From Shewanella eurypsychrophilus (GTDB taxonomy: Bacteria; Pseudomonadota; Gammaproteobacteria; Enterobacterales; Shewanellaceae): a stretch of DNA of 64,000 nt. The notes below the pieces were generated by a model, which saw only the letters and a list, made by a program, of their open reading frames with translations, made no database searches and was not told the origin of the DNA. Positions 44,482-54,295 of the stretch are shown here, in pieces. The stretch is from the NCBI RefSeq assembly GCF_007004545.3, contig NZ_CP045503.2, positions 2,202,501 to 2,266,500 on the forward strand, given 5' to 3'. The position numbers were made by a program, and so were the translations under genes. Each line of letters starts with the position of its first letter. The first letter of the stretch is position 1.

Positions 44482-44508
44482 ATGCCCCAGTGTATAGTGA
44501 TGGGGCAT
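44482..44508. terminator. Shared hairpin between convergent genes
   Basis: ATGCCCCA/TGGGGCAT with an 11-base loop. It is placed to end transcripts from both sides, though the T tract is short. Confidence 0.55.
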
Positions 44509-44536
44509 TTAGTTCATTTAGTTAGCCAGCGATGGA

Positions 44537-45277
44537 TCACCTCCCTGATATTGCCAGACCCACATCCAACTTCTCAAACCAATCAAGAAACTGACCCACT
44601 TGCTCTCCTTTAAAGATACGACCATGTTGTGGACATAAATAATCGATATCGAGCTTTCTGACTCTAGTTATCCAATCATTTTTAGCACTATTTGATGGCA
44701 TCCACCTTTGGTGGAAATAACTCATCTTTTTAGTGTGTTCTTCAAAGTCATCGACGAATATATCGACATTATGATCTTCAAGTGCAGCGCCTACGTCGCC
44801 AGACATTAATATTTTCGCTGCTGGATCGTAAACATGGAAATTACCTGAAGCGTGTAGGTAATGTGCCGGAATAAATTGCACTTCAACCTGATCGAGTAAT
44901 AGCCTGCTGCCTTCATCTGGTATCGCTTCATAGCTAATGTTGTGCATGCCAAAATGTCGAATAAATCCTTCCCACAGCCAAGGAGAGTAGAGCTTAGCAC
45001 CTGGCAATGTTTGATCCCATAATCCAAGAGAAGAGATGATGTCTGGATCTTGATGAGAGGCAAAAAGGTGGGTGAGTTTCTCCAAAGGTATATGTTTAAC
45101 TATGTTCGCCAGCATAGGCGCAAATAGTTCAATACCACCAGGGTCCATCAATAGGGCTTTATTTTCTGTCACCAGCATATATTGATTGGTATCGATTATT
45201 TTATCGGGTTTTTCAGGATCTCTGCCAAAGTAGATCCACTGGTGAGTGGGGGTTTCAACGATTAACTGGCTTTTCAT
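44537..45277 (-). CDS. Metallo-beta-lactamase-fold protein, oxygen-binding di-iron type
   Basis: A 246-residue protein like the N-terminal half of flavodiiron proteins, without the flavodoxin part. Likely metal ligands lie in ASHQDPDI, IPAHYLHASGNF, MSGDVGA and CPQHGRIF. LMDPGGIELF is also typical. Such single-domain ODP proteins bind oxygen or peroxide at a di-iron site. Some pair with signalling domains; none is adjacent here. Confidence 0.85.
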   Translation of the reverse strand: MKSQLIVETPTHQWIYFGRDPEKPDKIIDTNQYMLVTENKALLMDPGGIELFAPMLANIVKHIPLEKLTHLFASHQDPDIISSLGLWDQTLPGAKLYSPWLWEGFIRHFGMHNISYEAIPDEGSRLLLDQVEVQFIPAHYLHASGNFHVYDPAAKILMSGDVGAALEDHNVDIFVDDFEEHTKKMSYFHQRWMPSNSAKNDWITRVRKLDIDYLCPQHGRIFKGEQVGQFLDWFEKLDVGLAISGR

Positions 45278-45372
45278 CTGTTCTAGCTCCCTGTTAAAAA
45301 TGAGTGTCCATAATTTTTACAACAGCCTCAGTAATTGCTATCGAGGCTGAATTTTATATATTTAATTATTGT

Positions 45373-46002
45373 TTAGGCGGCTTCAGAGGATGGCGAAGTA
45401 TCAAATAATGCTATGGCATTATCGACACGCTGACGTATCTGATTTGCAACGCTATCGACACGGTTAGCGACATCGTTAAAGGTGGCTTGATTGGCAATAT
45501 CAACTCTGCATGCTTCTATTCTGCAGATTGAGGCTAAGATGTTAGCTGTTCGCAAGTTTCTCTTTAACTCGTGCAGTTGTAGTTCCATCTGAGTGATTAA
45601 CCCTTGAAATGACTTCTGTAACTGAGCGTAAAGGTTGGCGGTTTTTGTTACAGCGGGTTCCATACTTGCAGCATATTTTGCTTGTGTTGCATTTCGTTTG
45701 GCTTTTTCGAAGTGTTTAAGTGCGGTTGCTGCTCTTGCGGTATCCGTTGCCAGCTTACTGGCTGAGTGCGCTAAAGTATTAATGTCTGTTGCCGCCTTCA
45801 TGGTGTAGGAGGCAAGGTCATCAATAAAACCTGTTAATGCTTTAAAGCCTAAGGCGGCATTGCCCACCCTTGAGGAGGCTGCTTGGGCATTGCTAGCGGT
45901 AAGATTTATTTGTTTACAATAGGTTAGAGTGTGGTTTAATTCTGCAGCGACAACGGCGGCAATCACGTAATATTGACTGACTTGAGTGCGTTTCCTTGAC
46001 AT
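45373..46002 (-). CDS. Alanine-rich helical protein of unknown function
   Basis: A 209-residue protein predicted to be nearly all helix, Ala/Thr/Asn-rich with heptad-like spacing through residues 40-200. Its N-terminus starts with basic residues and a mildly hydrophobic stretch. It looks like a coiled-coil or chemoreceptor-like helical bundle but lacks the conserved receptor hairpin tip. I do not recognise the family. Confidence 0.65.
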   Translation of the reverse strand: MSRKRTQVSQYYVIAAVVAAELNHTLTYCKQINLTASNAQAASSRVGNAALGFKALTGFIDDLASYTMKAATDINTLAHSASKLATDTARAATALKHFEKAKRNATQAKYAASMEPAVTKTANLYAQLQKSFQGLITQMELQLHELKRNLRTANILASICRIEACRVDIANQATFNDVANRVDSVANQIRQRVDNAIALFDTSPSSEAA

Positions 46003-46075
46003 AGTTCTAGCTTCCTCTGCGTGACTGAAACAAGTATAGTCGATATAAAGTAAGTCAAAGGCTTAGGAACAAAAA

Positions 46076-46585
46076 TTGATTGTTTTAGAAACGACTAGGT
46101 TGAGATTAAGACATGTAAGATTGACGGATGCTGAATTTATCTTAGAGCTACTTAACACCCCTGGTTTTATCGATAATATTGGCGATAGAGGAGTGAGAGA
46201 TCTGCTTCAAGCTGAAACTTACCTCATCGATGGACCTATATCTAGCTATCAACAAAATGGTTTTGGCCTTTACTTGGTTGAACGTAAAGAGAGTGGAGAG
46301 GCTATAGGCTTATGTGGCCTGGTAAAGCGACCTCAGCTCGATGAGCCAGATTTAGGTTATGCTTTTCTGCCTGCATTTTGGGGGAAGGGCTATGCTATCG
46401 AATCCTCACTTGCGGTTGTGGAGTACAGTAAGCGCTTAGCTATCAGTCAGTTGCTAGGAATTGTGAGTCCTGGAAATGATCCGTCAATCGCGGTACTTGA
46501 AAAACTGGGTATGGTGTTTGATTCAGTTTTACATTGGGATGAGGATGACTCAGAAGTATTGTTATATCGATTAAATATCTATTAA
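46076..46585 (+). CDS. GNAT acetyltransferase (RimJ/RimL type)
   Basis: A 169-residue GNAT protein. LETTRLRLRHVRLTDAEFILELLNTPG and GYAFLPAFWGKGYAIESS (acetyl-CoA loop region) match the ribosomal-protein acetyltransferase-like group. It starts at TTG with AGGA upstream. The target is unknown. It is followed 34 bases later by a second GNAT gene. Confidence 0.85.
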   Translation: MIVLETTRLRLRHVRLTDAEFILELLNTPGFIDNIGDRGVRDLLQAETYLIDGPISSYQQNGFGLYLVERKESGEAIGLCGLVKRPQLDEPDLGYAFLPAFWGKGYAIESSLAVVEYSKRLAISQLLGIVSPGNDPSIAVLEKLGMVFDSVLHWDEDDSEVLLYRLNIY

Positions 46586-46619
46586 TCAGGCTATCCTCTA
46601 AAAGGCTAGGGAGAGAAAA

Positions 46620-47222
46620 GTGGAAAATGCAGTTATGGCAGAGTGTTTAGCAGGCGAATTAGTTGTTTTAGAACCATTAACATTAGAGCATGTCCCCGCC
46701 TTATCATTAGCTGTGACAGATGGTGAACTTTGGCTGCTTTGGTTTACCAGTGTCCCTCACCCTGATGAGATGAAAGCGTATGTTGAATCTGCTCAAGCAG
46801 CTGAAAAACAGGGTGAAGCATTAGCGTTTGCCGTTAGGGATAAACGTTCTGGTGAGGTGATAGGTTCGACTCGGATCTGTTCGTGGGATCAAGCCAACCG
46901 ACGTCTTGAAATTGGCTATACCTGGTATGCAAAGCGAGCACAAAAAACCGGAATAAATAGTGAAGCAAAGCGACTATTGCTTAGTTATGCCTTTGAGACG
47001 TTAGATGTGATGGCGGTGGAATTCAGAACACATTGGCACAATCAAGCATCGAGGGAGGCTATTACTCGATTGGGGGCAAAACAAGATGGTGTGCTACGCA
47101 ATCATAAGCTGCTCAAAGATGGCACAGTTAGAGATACTGTTGTGTACTCTATCATCGACAAGGAATGGCCAAGGGTAAAGCAGGATTTACAGTTTAGATT
47201 GCAGCAATATTCGATAGATTAA
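46620..47222 (+). CDS. GNAT acetyltransferase (RimJ/RimL type)
   Basis: A 200-residue GNAT protein with LAGELVVLEPLTLEHVPALS, RRLEIGYTWYAKRAQKTGINSE (the acetyl-CoA-binding turn) and EFRTHWHNQASREAITRLGA. The GTG start has AGGGAGAG upstream; an ATG five codons in is an alternative. It differs strongly from the GNAT gene before it, so the pair is not a recent duplication. Confidence 0.85.
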   Translation: MENAVMAECLAGELVVLEPLTLEHVPALSLAVTDGELWLLWFTSVPHPDEMKAYVESAQAAEKQGEALAFAVRDKRSGEVIGSTRICSWDQANRRLEIGYTWYAKRAQKTGINSEAKRLLLSYAFETLDVMAVEFRTHWHNQASREAITRLGAKQDGVLRNHKLLKDGTVRDTVVYSIIDKEWPRVKQDLQFRLQQYSID

Positions 47223-47517
47223 ATGAATTTACTGGTCACTGATGTGTGTGGTATTCGTGCATCGCGATCATTTTATCCGATATCAAATTAGATCTACAAT
47301 CTGACTCTTAGCGCATCGAAGGGAAAAAGAACTAGACATTTTAGATGACTGACTTAATATTTAGGCTCTACTAAACTAGTAAAACGTTAATGAGCTTGAA
47401 TAGATTTAATTTCAACCGCTTAAGAAATGTATTGCTACTATTATAACGTCTAGAGCCAACATGCTCAATTTGTGCCTGATCTAGCTTCAGTGCGTTGAGT
47501 AATAAAAAGGAATCATA

Positions 47518-47973
47518 ATGTCGACTTCAGCCTCCCCCTTCGCCTTTAAGAAGAACACGACTCGAAAGCTTGCTAAAACTACCCTGATGAGCTTACCACT
47601 AGTCTTGTTGGTGCAAACTTCTGTTAAAGCGGCTCCCTCTGAAGCTGAAATTATTTTCAGTAATGAAGTCATTGAATGTGCTTCTTACTATCAAATTAGC
47701 TCTGATGCGATAGCAAAAATGGATGCTCCACAGATGAAAGCTGTGGGGGATAGATTGAAGAATACCTCTATTGAAGCGCTTACTTTGGCGCAAAAGTATC
47801 AGTCTGATGAAGCCGTTGCAGATGTCTTGTCTGAGGTTCAGCAGAAACAGTTAGCTGCTCTACCAGATAATAAGAGCTTAGGAAGATTGATGGGTAAGTA
47901 TAAAGATAGTTGTAAATCGTTACTTGCTGAGCCTCAGAAAAGGCTGGATTATTGGATCATGGCAACCATGTAA
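47518..47973 (+). CDS. Exported protein of unknown function
   Basis: A 151-residue protein with a signal peptide (hydrophobic residues about 22-36, cleavage near VKAAP). The mature part is helical with two Cys, at ECASYYQ and SCKSLL, that could form a disulphide. AAAAGGAAT precedes the ATG and a terminator follows. Confidence 0.7.
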   Translation: MSTSASPFAFKKNTTRKLAKTTLMSLPLVLLVQTSVKAAPSEAEIIFSNEVIECASYYQISSDAIAKMDAPQMKAVGDRLKNTSIEALTLAQKYQSDEAVADVLSEVQQKQLAALPDNKSLGRLMGKYKDSCKSLLAEPQKRLDYWIMATM

Positions 47974-48007
47974 GTCGCCGCAGTGATACAGCGTCAATTA
48001 TCCTAAT

Positions 48008-48033
48008 AAAAAAGAGCCTGCTGGCTCTTTTTT
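48008..48033 (+). terminator. Intrinsic terminator
   Basis: Stem AAAAAAGAGCC/GGCTCTTTTTT with loop TGCT or smaller; the right arm is the T tract. Confidence 0.9.
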
Positions 48034-48109
48034 GCAATAAAGTTAAGCTTTATACTGTCTATCATATATAGCCGATATTTCAGGTGCTAAACCCCGCTTA
48101 AGGAACTCA

Positions 48110-48499
48110 ATGAACTATTTTTTTATCGCAGCAGCAATATTGAGTTTAACGACTTGTGTGGGGCATTTTACTTACGGGGTGACGAACTACCTCAAACCTA
48201 TGCTTAATGCTTCTTTCGATCCTGTTGCAAAAGCAGTCATACATTGTGTTTTTCATTATGTATCTGCGTTTCTGGTGCTGTCGACGCTAGTACTCGCTGG
48301 TTGCGGTTTAGATCTCGTGGCCTATATGCAAGGGATAAGTCTGGTGCTATTTGTTGCACTCAACTTTGCATTATTCGCTATTTGGCAGATTTACATCGCT
48401 TTTGTTAGTGATATTAAATCACCATTTAAACACCTTTTTCAGTGGAGTTTGTTTTCAGCTATTTCTGCATTGAGCCTTATGGGGATCTATCTTAACTAA
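48110..48499 (+). CDS. Small four-helix membrane protein of unknown function
   Basis: A 129-residue protein with four hydrophobic segments (about residues 1-20, 40-65, 72-95 and 105-127) and little else. His and Cys residues lie in or near the helices (THCVGH-like TCVGHF, CVFHYV). AAGGAAC precedes the ATG. No family is recognised. Confidence 0.7.
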   Translation: MNYFFIAAAILSLTTCVGHFTYGVTNYLKPMLNASFDPVAKAVIHCVFHYVSAFLVLSTLVLAGCGLDLVAYMQGISLVLFVALNFALFAIWQIYIAFVSDIKSPFKHLFQWSLFSAISALSLMGIYLN

Positions 48500-48787
48500 A
48501 TCGCAGCGCTAAATTGAAACCGTTTGTTGGTTCATATTTATTGATCTTATGTGACTCCCTTCTCCCTTATTATTTGATTGCTTTGCAAAGTTAATTAAAT
48601 TCAATTGCATGCCCGCTTCTTTGTCAGGCATTGTATATACCCTAAATATCGAAATAATCATTGAACTTGATGCGCTTATAACACTCTTTTGTGTGGTAGA
48701 GATAAAAAGCCGAACACCGGTTTTGATGAAAATATAACTGGAAACAAAATTCCAGAGATTGAGTATGTGTGTGGATAAGATAATATT

Positions 48788-49474
48788 ATGATTAAAGTCA
48801 GTGGATTAACTAAAGAATATCAGATGGGTGACGCGTCAGTTTTTGCGCTCAGAGGCGTTGACTTCACCATTAAGAAAAATGAATTTGTGGCTATCATGGG
48901 ACCATCTGGTTCTGGAAAATCAACCTTGATGAATATCATAGGTTGTTTAGATAAGCCCAGCTCCGGCAGTTATCAATTGAATACTCAGGAAGTGGCCAGT
49001 CTTGATGATGACGCCTTATCTGCAGTTCGTAATAAAGACATAGGCTTTGTATTTCAAAGTTTTCACCTGCTGCCAAGAATGAGCGCGCTGCAAAATGTTT
49101 TACTTCCCTTAAGGTTTGCTTCACCTCCTAATGATGATACCCGTTATGCAACTGAGCTATTGACGAGAGTGGGTCTTGGTACGCGACAAGATCATCGACC
49201 CAATCAACTTTCTGGTGGGCAAAGGCAAAGAGTGGCGATAGCTCGTGCTCTGGTGAATAAACCGGCTATTTTGCTGGCTGATGAACCGACAGGGGCACTG
49301 GATAGTAAAACATCCGTTGAGATCATGGAGCTGTTTACTGAGTTACATAAAGCCGGGCAAACCATTATCTTAGTGACGCATGAAGAGGAAGTCGCAGCTT
49401 ATGCACAGCGAGTGATCCGCATGCGTGATGGCAGCATTGTTGAAATTGAAGAGCGAGGCGCTTATGCCGCCTAA
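48788..49474 (+). CDS. MacB/LolD-type ABC transporter ATPase
   Basis: A 228-residue ATPase with Walker [10 protein letters not shown]-loop FVFQSFHLL, signature [15 protein letters not shown], Walker [13 protein letters not shown] and H-loop THEE. This is the MacB/LolD branch that powers mechanotransmission across the inner membrane. It heads an operon of five genes with overlapping ends; its permease lies last. Confidence 0.94.
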   Translation: MIKVSGLTKEYQMGDASVFALRGVDFTIKKNEFVAIMGPSGSGKSTLMNIIGCLDKPSSGSYQLNTQEVASLDDDALSAVRNKDIGFVFQSFHLLPRMSALQNVLLPLRFASPPNDDTRYATELLTRVGLGTRQDHRPNQLSGGQRQRVAIARALVNKPAILLADEPTGALDSKTSVEIMELFTELHKAGQTIILVTHEEEVAAYAQRVIRMRDGSIVEIEERGAYAA

Positions 49475-50543
49475 ACGTGTCATTAGAAAGCATTATATGA
49501 ACAAACCACCTATTGAAATAGAATCTAAGCTGTGGTCTGCAGCCATGCTCTTGATAGTCAGCCTTGCCATACCTTTTAGTGTACCGGTAAATGCTGGTGA
49601 GCCATCGACAACTTCAGCTTCGCAAGGGCAGGTAAGTCAAAGTGATCGGCAGTTATTATTAACCGGTCAAATCTCTTCAGTTCAATCACAAGCTTTTATG
49701 GTGCCCAAGGCTGGGGATGCCTGGCGTTACCAAATTCAATGGATGTTACCCGAAGGGACTATCACTGAGCCAGGTCAGACCGTGGTCATTTTTGACAAGA
49801 GTCAGCTTGCCAATCAAATAGAGCAGCTAGAAGCAAGTCTTTTAAGAGTCACGGCTCAGGAACAAAGCCAAAATATCGATCTTACTGCGAGTGTATTACA
49901 GGCTCAATTTGATCTAAAGCAGAAGCAATCAGAGCTTGAAAAGAGCCAGTTGGATGCCGCAGTACCCTCGAATTATATCGCAGCAAAAGATTATGCAGAG
50001 AATCAGTTTAAGCTTATGCAAGCGCATAGTGAGCTATCGAAAGTAAAACAAGCGTTGAAAGAAGTGTTGGATAAACAATCTGCCAGTAAATCGCAGCTAG
50101 CCATCGACAGAAGTCGGGCAAAATTGGAACTCAAACAGGCGTTAAATGGTTTAGAGCAATTGGAGCTAAAGGCAGAAATTAAAGGGCCAGTACTTTATGG
50201 CAGCGATCCGCGTAATGATAAGAAGTTCGCCGTCGGTGATACGGTTCAAATAGGCCGCCAAGTTGCCATTGTTCCTGCGATGGAAGAGTTAGAGGTCATC
50301 GCTTGGGTAAACGAAGTTGATGTGGATAAAATCTCTGTTGGTACACCAGTCACCTTGAGGCTCGACTCTCAGACCAATAAACCTTTTAAAGGCAGTATCA
50401 AAGAGATTGGCCGCCAAGCACAAAAGAAGATGGCTTGGGGAAATAGTAACTGGTTTAAAGTTGAAGTGAAATTTGAGCCCGGTGACAACATAAAAATTGT
50501 ACCCGGCATGAGCGTGTTAGTGAGTACTGGAGATATAACATGA
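49464..50543 (+). CDS. Membrane-fusion (HlyD-like) adaptor 1
   Basis: A 359-residue adaptor with an N-terminal hydrophobic segment ending near VNAGE. A lipoyl-like half ([15 protein letters not shown]) is followed by a long coiled coil (residues about 100-225), the second lipoyl half and a beta-barrel domain ([17 protein letters not shown]). The ATG at 49464 overlaps the ATPase gene and has GCGAGG upstream. Its stop overlaps the next start as ATGA. Confidence 0.85.
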   Translation: MPPKRVIRKHYMNKPPIEIESKLWSAAMLLIVSLAIPFSVPVNAGEPSTTSASQGQVSQSDRQLLLTGQISSVQSQAFMVPKAGDAWRYQIQWMLPEGTITEPGQTVVIFDKSQLANQIEQLEASLLRVTAQEQSQNIDLTASVLQAQFDLKQKQSELEKSQLDAAVPSNYIAAKDYAENQFKLMQAHSELSKVKQALKEVLDKQSASKSQLAIDRSRAKLELKQALNGLEQLELKAEIKGPVLYGSDPRNDKKFAVGDTVQIGRQVAIVPAMEELEVIAWVNEVDVDKISVGTPVTLRLDSQTNKPFKGSIKEIGRQAQKKMAWGNSNWFKVEVKFEPGDNIKIVPGMSVLVSTGDIT

Positions 50544-51739
50544 GGATGCATCTATACCCTGTGCCTTTTTGTCGCTTTATTAAGGTATTCCCTCTTGTTT
50601 TTAGTAGCATACTGATGACAGCCTGCAGTGGTGAACCTGTAACTTCTGTTGAAAAAGGAGTGTTAACTCAAAGCATTGAAGCAAGTGGAGAGCTGGTCTC
50701 TGCGGATACCGTCTCTATGATGCCGCCTTCAATACGTAGGGTTTGGCAATACCAAGTAAAAATGTTGGCGCCTGAGGGGTCTAAGGTCAAGCAAGGCGAT
50801 CTTGTTGCACAGTTAGACACCTCTGAGCTGACACAGAGATTGTCGGTTAAAGCGGCCAAATTAGATGCGACGCTACAAGATATAGCAACCTCAAAATTAC
50901 GTAATGCTAAGCGGCTAGAGGTATTGAGACTCGAGCTTGCTGAAGCTCAAATGAACGTTGAAAAGGCTGAACGTAAATTTAACTTGTCTGATGAAACTGT
51001 GGCTAAAATAGATAAAATCAAGTATGAAAAAGATGCCGTTATTGCAAGAGATAAATTGGTTTTAACGGAAAAAAAGCTTGATTTAGAAAACCAAAGTGCC
51101 AAGCAAAGAGAAGCGATGTTAGAGGGGGATAAGCAAAAATTTGCCTCTGAAGTTGCAGCGTTAAAAAGAGGCATTGATTCCTTAACGCTCATCGCGCCTC
51201 GTGAAGGCATGGTGGTTTATGGTAATGATTCACAAGGTAATAAAATTAAGGAAGGCCAATCTGTTTTTATGGGGGATGCGGTACTGAGCATTCCAGACCT
51301 AAATCATATGCAGGTGAACATGACAATACCGGAAGTAGAAGCTAGCCGGGTAAAGTTAGGTCAGAAGCTAAAAATCAGGCTGGATGCGAATCCGGATAAA
51401 GTTTTTCATGGAGAAATTATCGAGCTCGGTGCTGTTTTTAGGCATAAAAACCAAGAGATCCCGCTGGTGATTTTTGATGCCGTAGCGAGTATTTTTGAAG
51501 CTGATACGGAGCTAATGCGCCCTGGGATGACAGCTAAAATTTCTATCGATATTGCTAATGAAACCGAAGAACTATTGCTTTCTCTCGATGCGGTTCATTA
51601 TGAAGCAGGTCAGGCTTATGTACTTTTACCTAGCCTGTTTGGTGAGACCAAGCAAAATGTGAGGATAGCAACTATTGGCAAAGAGCAAGTCTCTATTCGT
51701 TCGGGTCTCGAAGTGGGTCAAGAGGTGCTACTGCCATGA
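50540..51739 (+). CDS. Membrane-fusion adaptor 2, lipoprotein
   Basis: A 399-residue periplasmic adaptor with a lipobox (LMTAC). It has the half-lipoyl motif EGSKVKQGDLVAQLDTSEL, an extended coiled coil rich in Lys/Glu (about residues 100-215), then LIAPREGMVVYG and a barrel domain. It overlaps both flanking genes by four bases. Confidence 0.88.
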   Translation: MRMHLYPVPFCRFIKVFPLVFSSILMTACSGEPVTSVEKGVLTQSIEASGELVSADTVSMMPPSIRRVWQYQVKMLAPEGSKVKQGDLVAQLDTSELTQRLSVKAAKLDATLQDIATSKLRNAKRLEVLRLELAEAQMNVEKAERKFNLSDETVAKIDKIKYEKDAVIARDKLVLTEKKLDLENQSAKQREAMLEGDKQKFASEVAALKRGIDSLTLIAPREGMVVYGNDSQGNKIKEGQSVFMGDAVLSIPDLNHMQVNMTIPEVEASRVKLGQKLKIRLDANPDKVFHGEIIELGAVFRHKNQEIPLVIFDAVASIFEADTELMRPGMTAKISIDIANETEELLLSLDAVHYEAGQAYVLLPSLFGETKQNVRIATIGKEQVSIRSGLEVGQEVLLP

Positions 51740-52959
51740 TCAATAATGTAATAAACGTGTCTAAGTTAATCTCTGCAGGCTTATTGTTACTGCTGACGTT
51801 AACGGCGTGCAGTCAGCAGTCACAAGACGGCGTGTTGACGATGAATGTAACTCGTGGTGATTTTAATGTTGATATCCCAGCGCTTGGGGAGCTCGAAGCC
51901 AGTCAATCTACCTCAGTCATTGTACCAACGGGCCTTAGAGGGCCGCAGTCTTTAGCTTGGATTTTAGATAACTTTAGTCAAGTTCGGGCGGGTGATGTGG
52001 TTGCCAGAATGGATCCAACCCGTGAAAACTATCGCTTGAAGATGGAGCAATTTGACTTCGATAAGTTGGCGTTTGATAGTCAGATGCAAACAGAGAAAGA
52101 TAAAACCATCAGTAAAACCTTATCCAGCGGAACACAAATCACTAGCGAAGAGAAAGATTTAGCCGAGCGTTTCTTCAGTGAAGATGAGCGGGTATATACC
52201 AAGATTGAGATCATCGATCAGATGCGCAACCAAGATTATTTGGTGGCAAAAATGCATTATTTTGATTGGGGACTCGATAAACATGGCGAGCAGGCAGATG
52301 CAGAACAGGAGTTGATTAAACTGAAACAAAAAGGTCACTCAGCTAAGATAAATCGGTTTGAGAACAATCTTAATCAAATGGAGATCATCGCGCCTCATGA
52401 TGGCTTGTTTGTTTATCAGGCTGGCTGGGATGGATCGTTTCCCGTGGTTGGCGATATGATGTGGTCTGGCTTCTCTATTGGTCTCCTGCCTGATATTTCA
52501 GTCATGCAAGCAAAATTGTATGTGCAGGAGTCAGAAGCGGCAGGTTTAGCACTGGGTAAAACCGCAACGGTTTACCTGGACGCTTATCCGGATAAAGCTT
52601 TTGCAGGTAAAGTGACTCAAGTCGATGCGCTAGCTAAGCCAAAGGAGAAAGATAGCCCGGTTAACTACTTTCAATTTACCATCAGTTTAGACAAAACCTT
52701 AGTGGAGATAATGCAGCCGGGTAGGCAAGTTCAAGCTCAGGTACATCTATTTAATCTGCAAGATGTGCTCACTGTGCCTAATCAGGCATTATTTCAAAAA
52801 GAGGGTCAATATTGGGTTTACCTCAAAACGAGTGCAGGTTTTATTAAACAAGTTGTGATGCCAGGAAACCGTAGCCTTAATCGCACAGAGATAACAGATG
52901 GATTGACCGAAGGGGATGTGATTGCACTCACGACGCCTCCAAAAAGGAGCCGAGTATGA
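51736..52959 (+). CDS. Membrane-fusion adaptor 3, lipoprotein
   Basis: A 407-residue adaptor with a lipobox (LTAC). Motifs are VRAGDVVARMDPTREN, a helical hairpin, IIAPHDGLFVYQAGWDG and the barrel segment SEAAGLALGKTATVYLDAYPDKAF. Its C-terminal tail DVIALTTPPKRSRV is repeated just downstream. It is the third adaptor in a row for a single ATPase-permease pair, which is unusual. Confidence 0.88.
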   Translation: MINNVINVSKLISAGLLLLLTLTACSQQSQDGVLTMNVTRGDFNVDIPALGELEASQSTSVIVPTGLRGPQSLAWILDNFSQVRAGDVVARMDPTRENYRLKMEQFDFDKLAFDSQMQTEKDKTISKTLSSGTQITSEEKDLAERFFSEDERVYTKIEIIDQMRNQDYLVAKMHYFDWGLDKHGEQADAEQELIKLKQKGHSAKINRFENNLNQMEIIAPHDGLFVYQAGWDGSFPVVGDMMWSGFSIGLLPDISVMQAKLYVQESEAAGLALGKTATVYLDAYPDKAFAGKVTQVDALAKPKEKDSPVNYFQFTISLDKTLVEIMQPGRQVQAQVHLFNLQDVLTVPNQALFQKEGQYWVYLKTSAGFIKQVVMPGNRSLNRTEITDGLTEGDVIALTTPPKRSRV

Positions 52960-53042
52960 ATATAATCATAGTGATCGCCGAGAGGCTGAACCAAGTTGAT
53001 GTGATTGCGATTACGACGCCGCCAAAGAGGAGTCGTGTATGA
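52915..53042 (+). repeat. 45-bp imperfect direct repeat at the adaptor 3/permease junction
   Basis: Bases 52915-52959 and 52998-53042 (83 bases apart) encode DVIALTTPPKRSRV-stop and DVIAITTPPKRSRV-stop. Nearly all differences are synonymous third-position changes. Each copy ends in a GGAG-type ribosome site and an overlapping ATGA. Confidence 0.9.
52956..53042 (+). CDS. Possible 28-residue ORF made by the duplicated tail
   Basis: Starts at an ATG overlapping the adaptor 3 stop, behind AAGGAG. It encodes MNIIIVIAERLNQ followed by the repeated tail. Its stop overlaps the permease start as ATGA, so ribosomes could pass from adaptor to permease through it. It may instead be the remnant of a fourth adaptor gene. 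Confidence 0.4.
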   Translation: MNIIIVIAERLNQVDVIAITTPPKRSRV

Positions 53043-54295
53043 GTATTATGGCTGAAAGTAAAGTTTATCTCGAAGGCATTAAGCAAGCGTTTGATGAGAT
53101 GCGACATCATAAGTTGCGTACGGCTTTGACCTTACTGGGGATGATATTTGGCGTTGGTGCCGTGATTGCCATGCTAAGTGTTGGCGAAGGTGCAGAGCGA
53201 GAAGCGCTTAAGATGATCGAGTCTATGGGAGTAAGAAACCTGGTCGTTAATGCCCGTACAACCGACGGAGAAGCGTTGAAATCCATTAGAGAACACAGTA
53301 TTGGTCTGAGCATAAGAGATGTTAAGAGCGCTAAAGAAACCTTACCTTTTGTTGATAAGTGGAGCGCAGAAAAGCAGGTCAAAACGTTCAGTTTATTCAG
53401 CCTCGAAGGTCGTAGTGATGCCCAAGTTAAGGGAGTAACACCTAGCTACTTTGATTTAAGTGCCTTGCACTTAAGTGAAGGGGAAGCGTTTGATACCCGC
53501 GATGAAGCCCATTATCGACAAGTTGCCGTATTGGGACCTGAAGCGGCCAGAGGTCTGTTTCCCCAAGGCAAGGCCGTTGGCAGCGTGATTAAGATTAATC
53601 ATCAATGGTTCACCGTCGTTGGTGTGTTAACGGATCTTCAAAATGGCTCGTCAAAAATTCAAGGTGTAAAGTTAGGTGGTGAACGTAATCAGGTCTTTAT
53701 TCCATTAGCAACCGCGCTAAAGAAGATGAACTTTAAAAGTTTAGAGGATGAACTCGATGCCTTTAAAGTCTCTTTGACTGAAGGGGTCGAGCCCTCTTTG
53801 GCTGCTAAGAGTTTACGACACTTAATGAATCGTCGTCATGGTGGTGAGAAAGACTATGATATCGTCGTGCCAGCAGACTTGCTTGCACAACATCAGAAGA
53901 CCCAGCAAATATTTAATATTGTCATGGCTTGTGTCGCTGGGATCTCATTGCTGGTGGGCGGGATTGGCATTATGAACATCATGCTGGCGACAATTATGGA
54001 ACGTACGGGCGAAATAGGCTTACTTAGAGCATTGGGCGCTCGGCGTAAAGATATCGCTCGTCAGTTTTTGATTGAGAGTATTGCCATCTCGGCGACAGGA
54101 GGCGTTATCGGTATCGGGGTAGGCTTGTTACTAGCCGTCGTGATCTCCAGTGCTGCAGGTTGGCCAGTGGCTTGGTCACCCTTTGCCATTTTTCTCGCCT
54201 TAGGTGTTTGTATGACTATTGGTGTCGGTTTTGGATTATATCCGGCTAAGAAGGCGGCGAAACTTGATCCCATTGTGGCGTTGCAAAGAGATTAG
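53039..54295 (+). CDS. MacB/FtsX-type ABC transporter permease
   Basis: A 418-residue permease with one N-terminal membrane segment (LRTALTLLGMIFGVGAVIAML), a periplasmic domain (about residues 50-280) and three C-terminal segments. IMNIMLATIMERTGEIGLLRALGA is the conserved MacB loop, read in parts as MNIMLATIMERTGEIG and LLRALGA. It is a half-transporter that should dimerise and pair with the ATPase at 48788. The substrate is unknown; peptide, lipid or siderophore export are all possible. Confidence 0.93.
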   Translation: MSIMAESKVYLEGIKQAFDEMRHHKLRTALTLLGMIFGVGAVIAMLSVGEGAEREALKMIESMGVRNLVVNARTTDGEALKSIREHSIGLSIRDVKSAKETLPFVDKWSAEKQVKTFSLFSLEGRSDAQVKGVTPSYFDLSALHLSEGEAFDTRDEAHYRQVAVLGPEAARGLFPQGKAVGSVIKINHQWFTVVGVLTDLQNGSSKIQGVKLGGERNQVFIPLATALKKMNFKSLEDELDAFKVSLTEGVEPSLAAKSLRHLMNRRHGGEKDYDIVVPADLLAQHQKTQQIFNIVMACVAGISLLVGGIGIMNIMLATIMERTGEIGLLRALGARRKDIARQFLIESIAISATGGVIGIGVGLLLAVVISSAAGWPVAWSPFAIFLALGVCMTIGVGFGLYPAKKAAKLDPIVALQRD

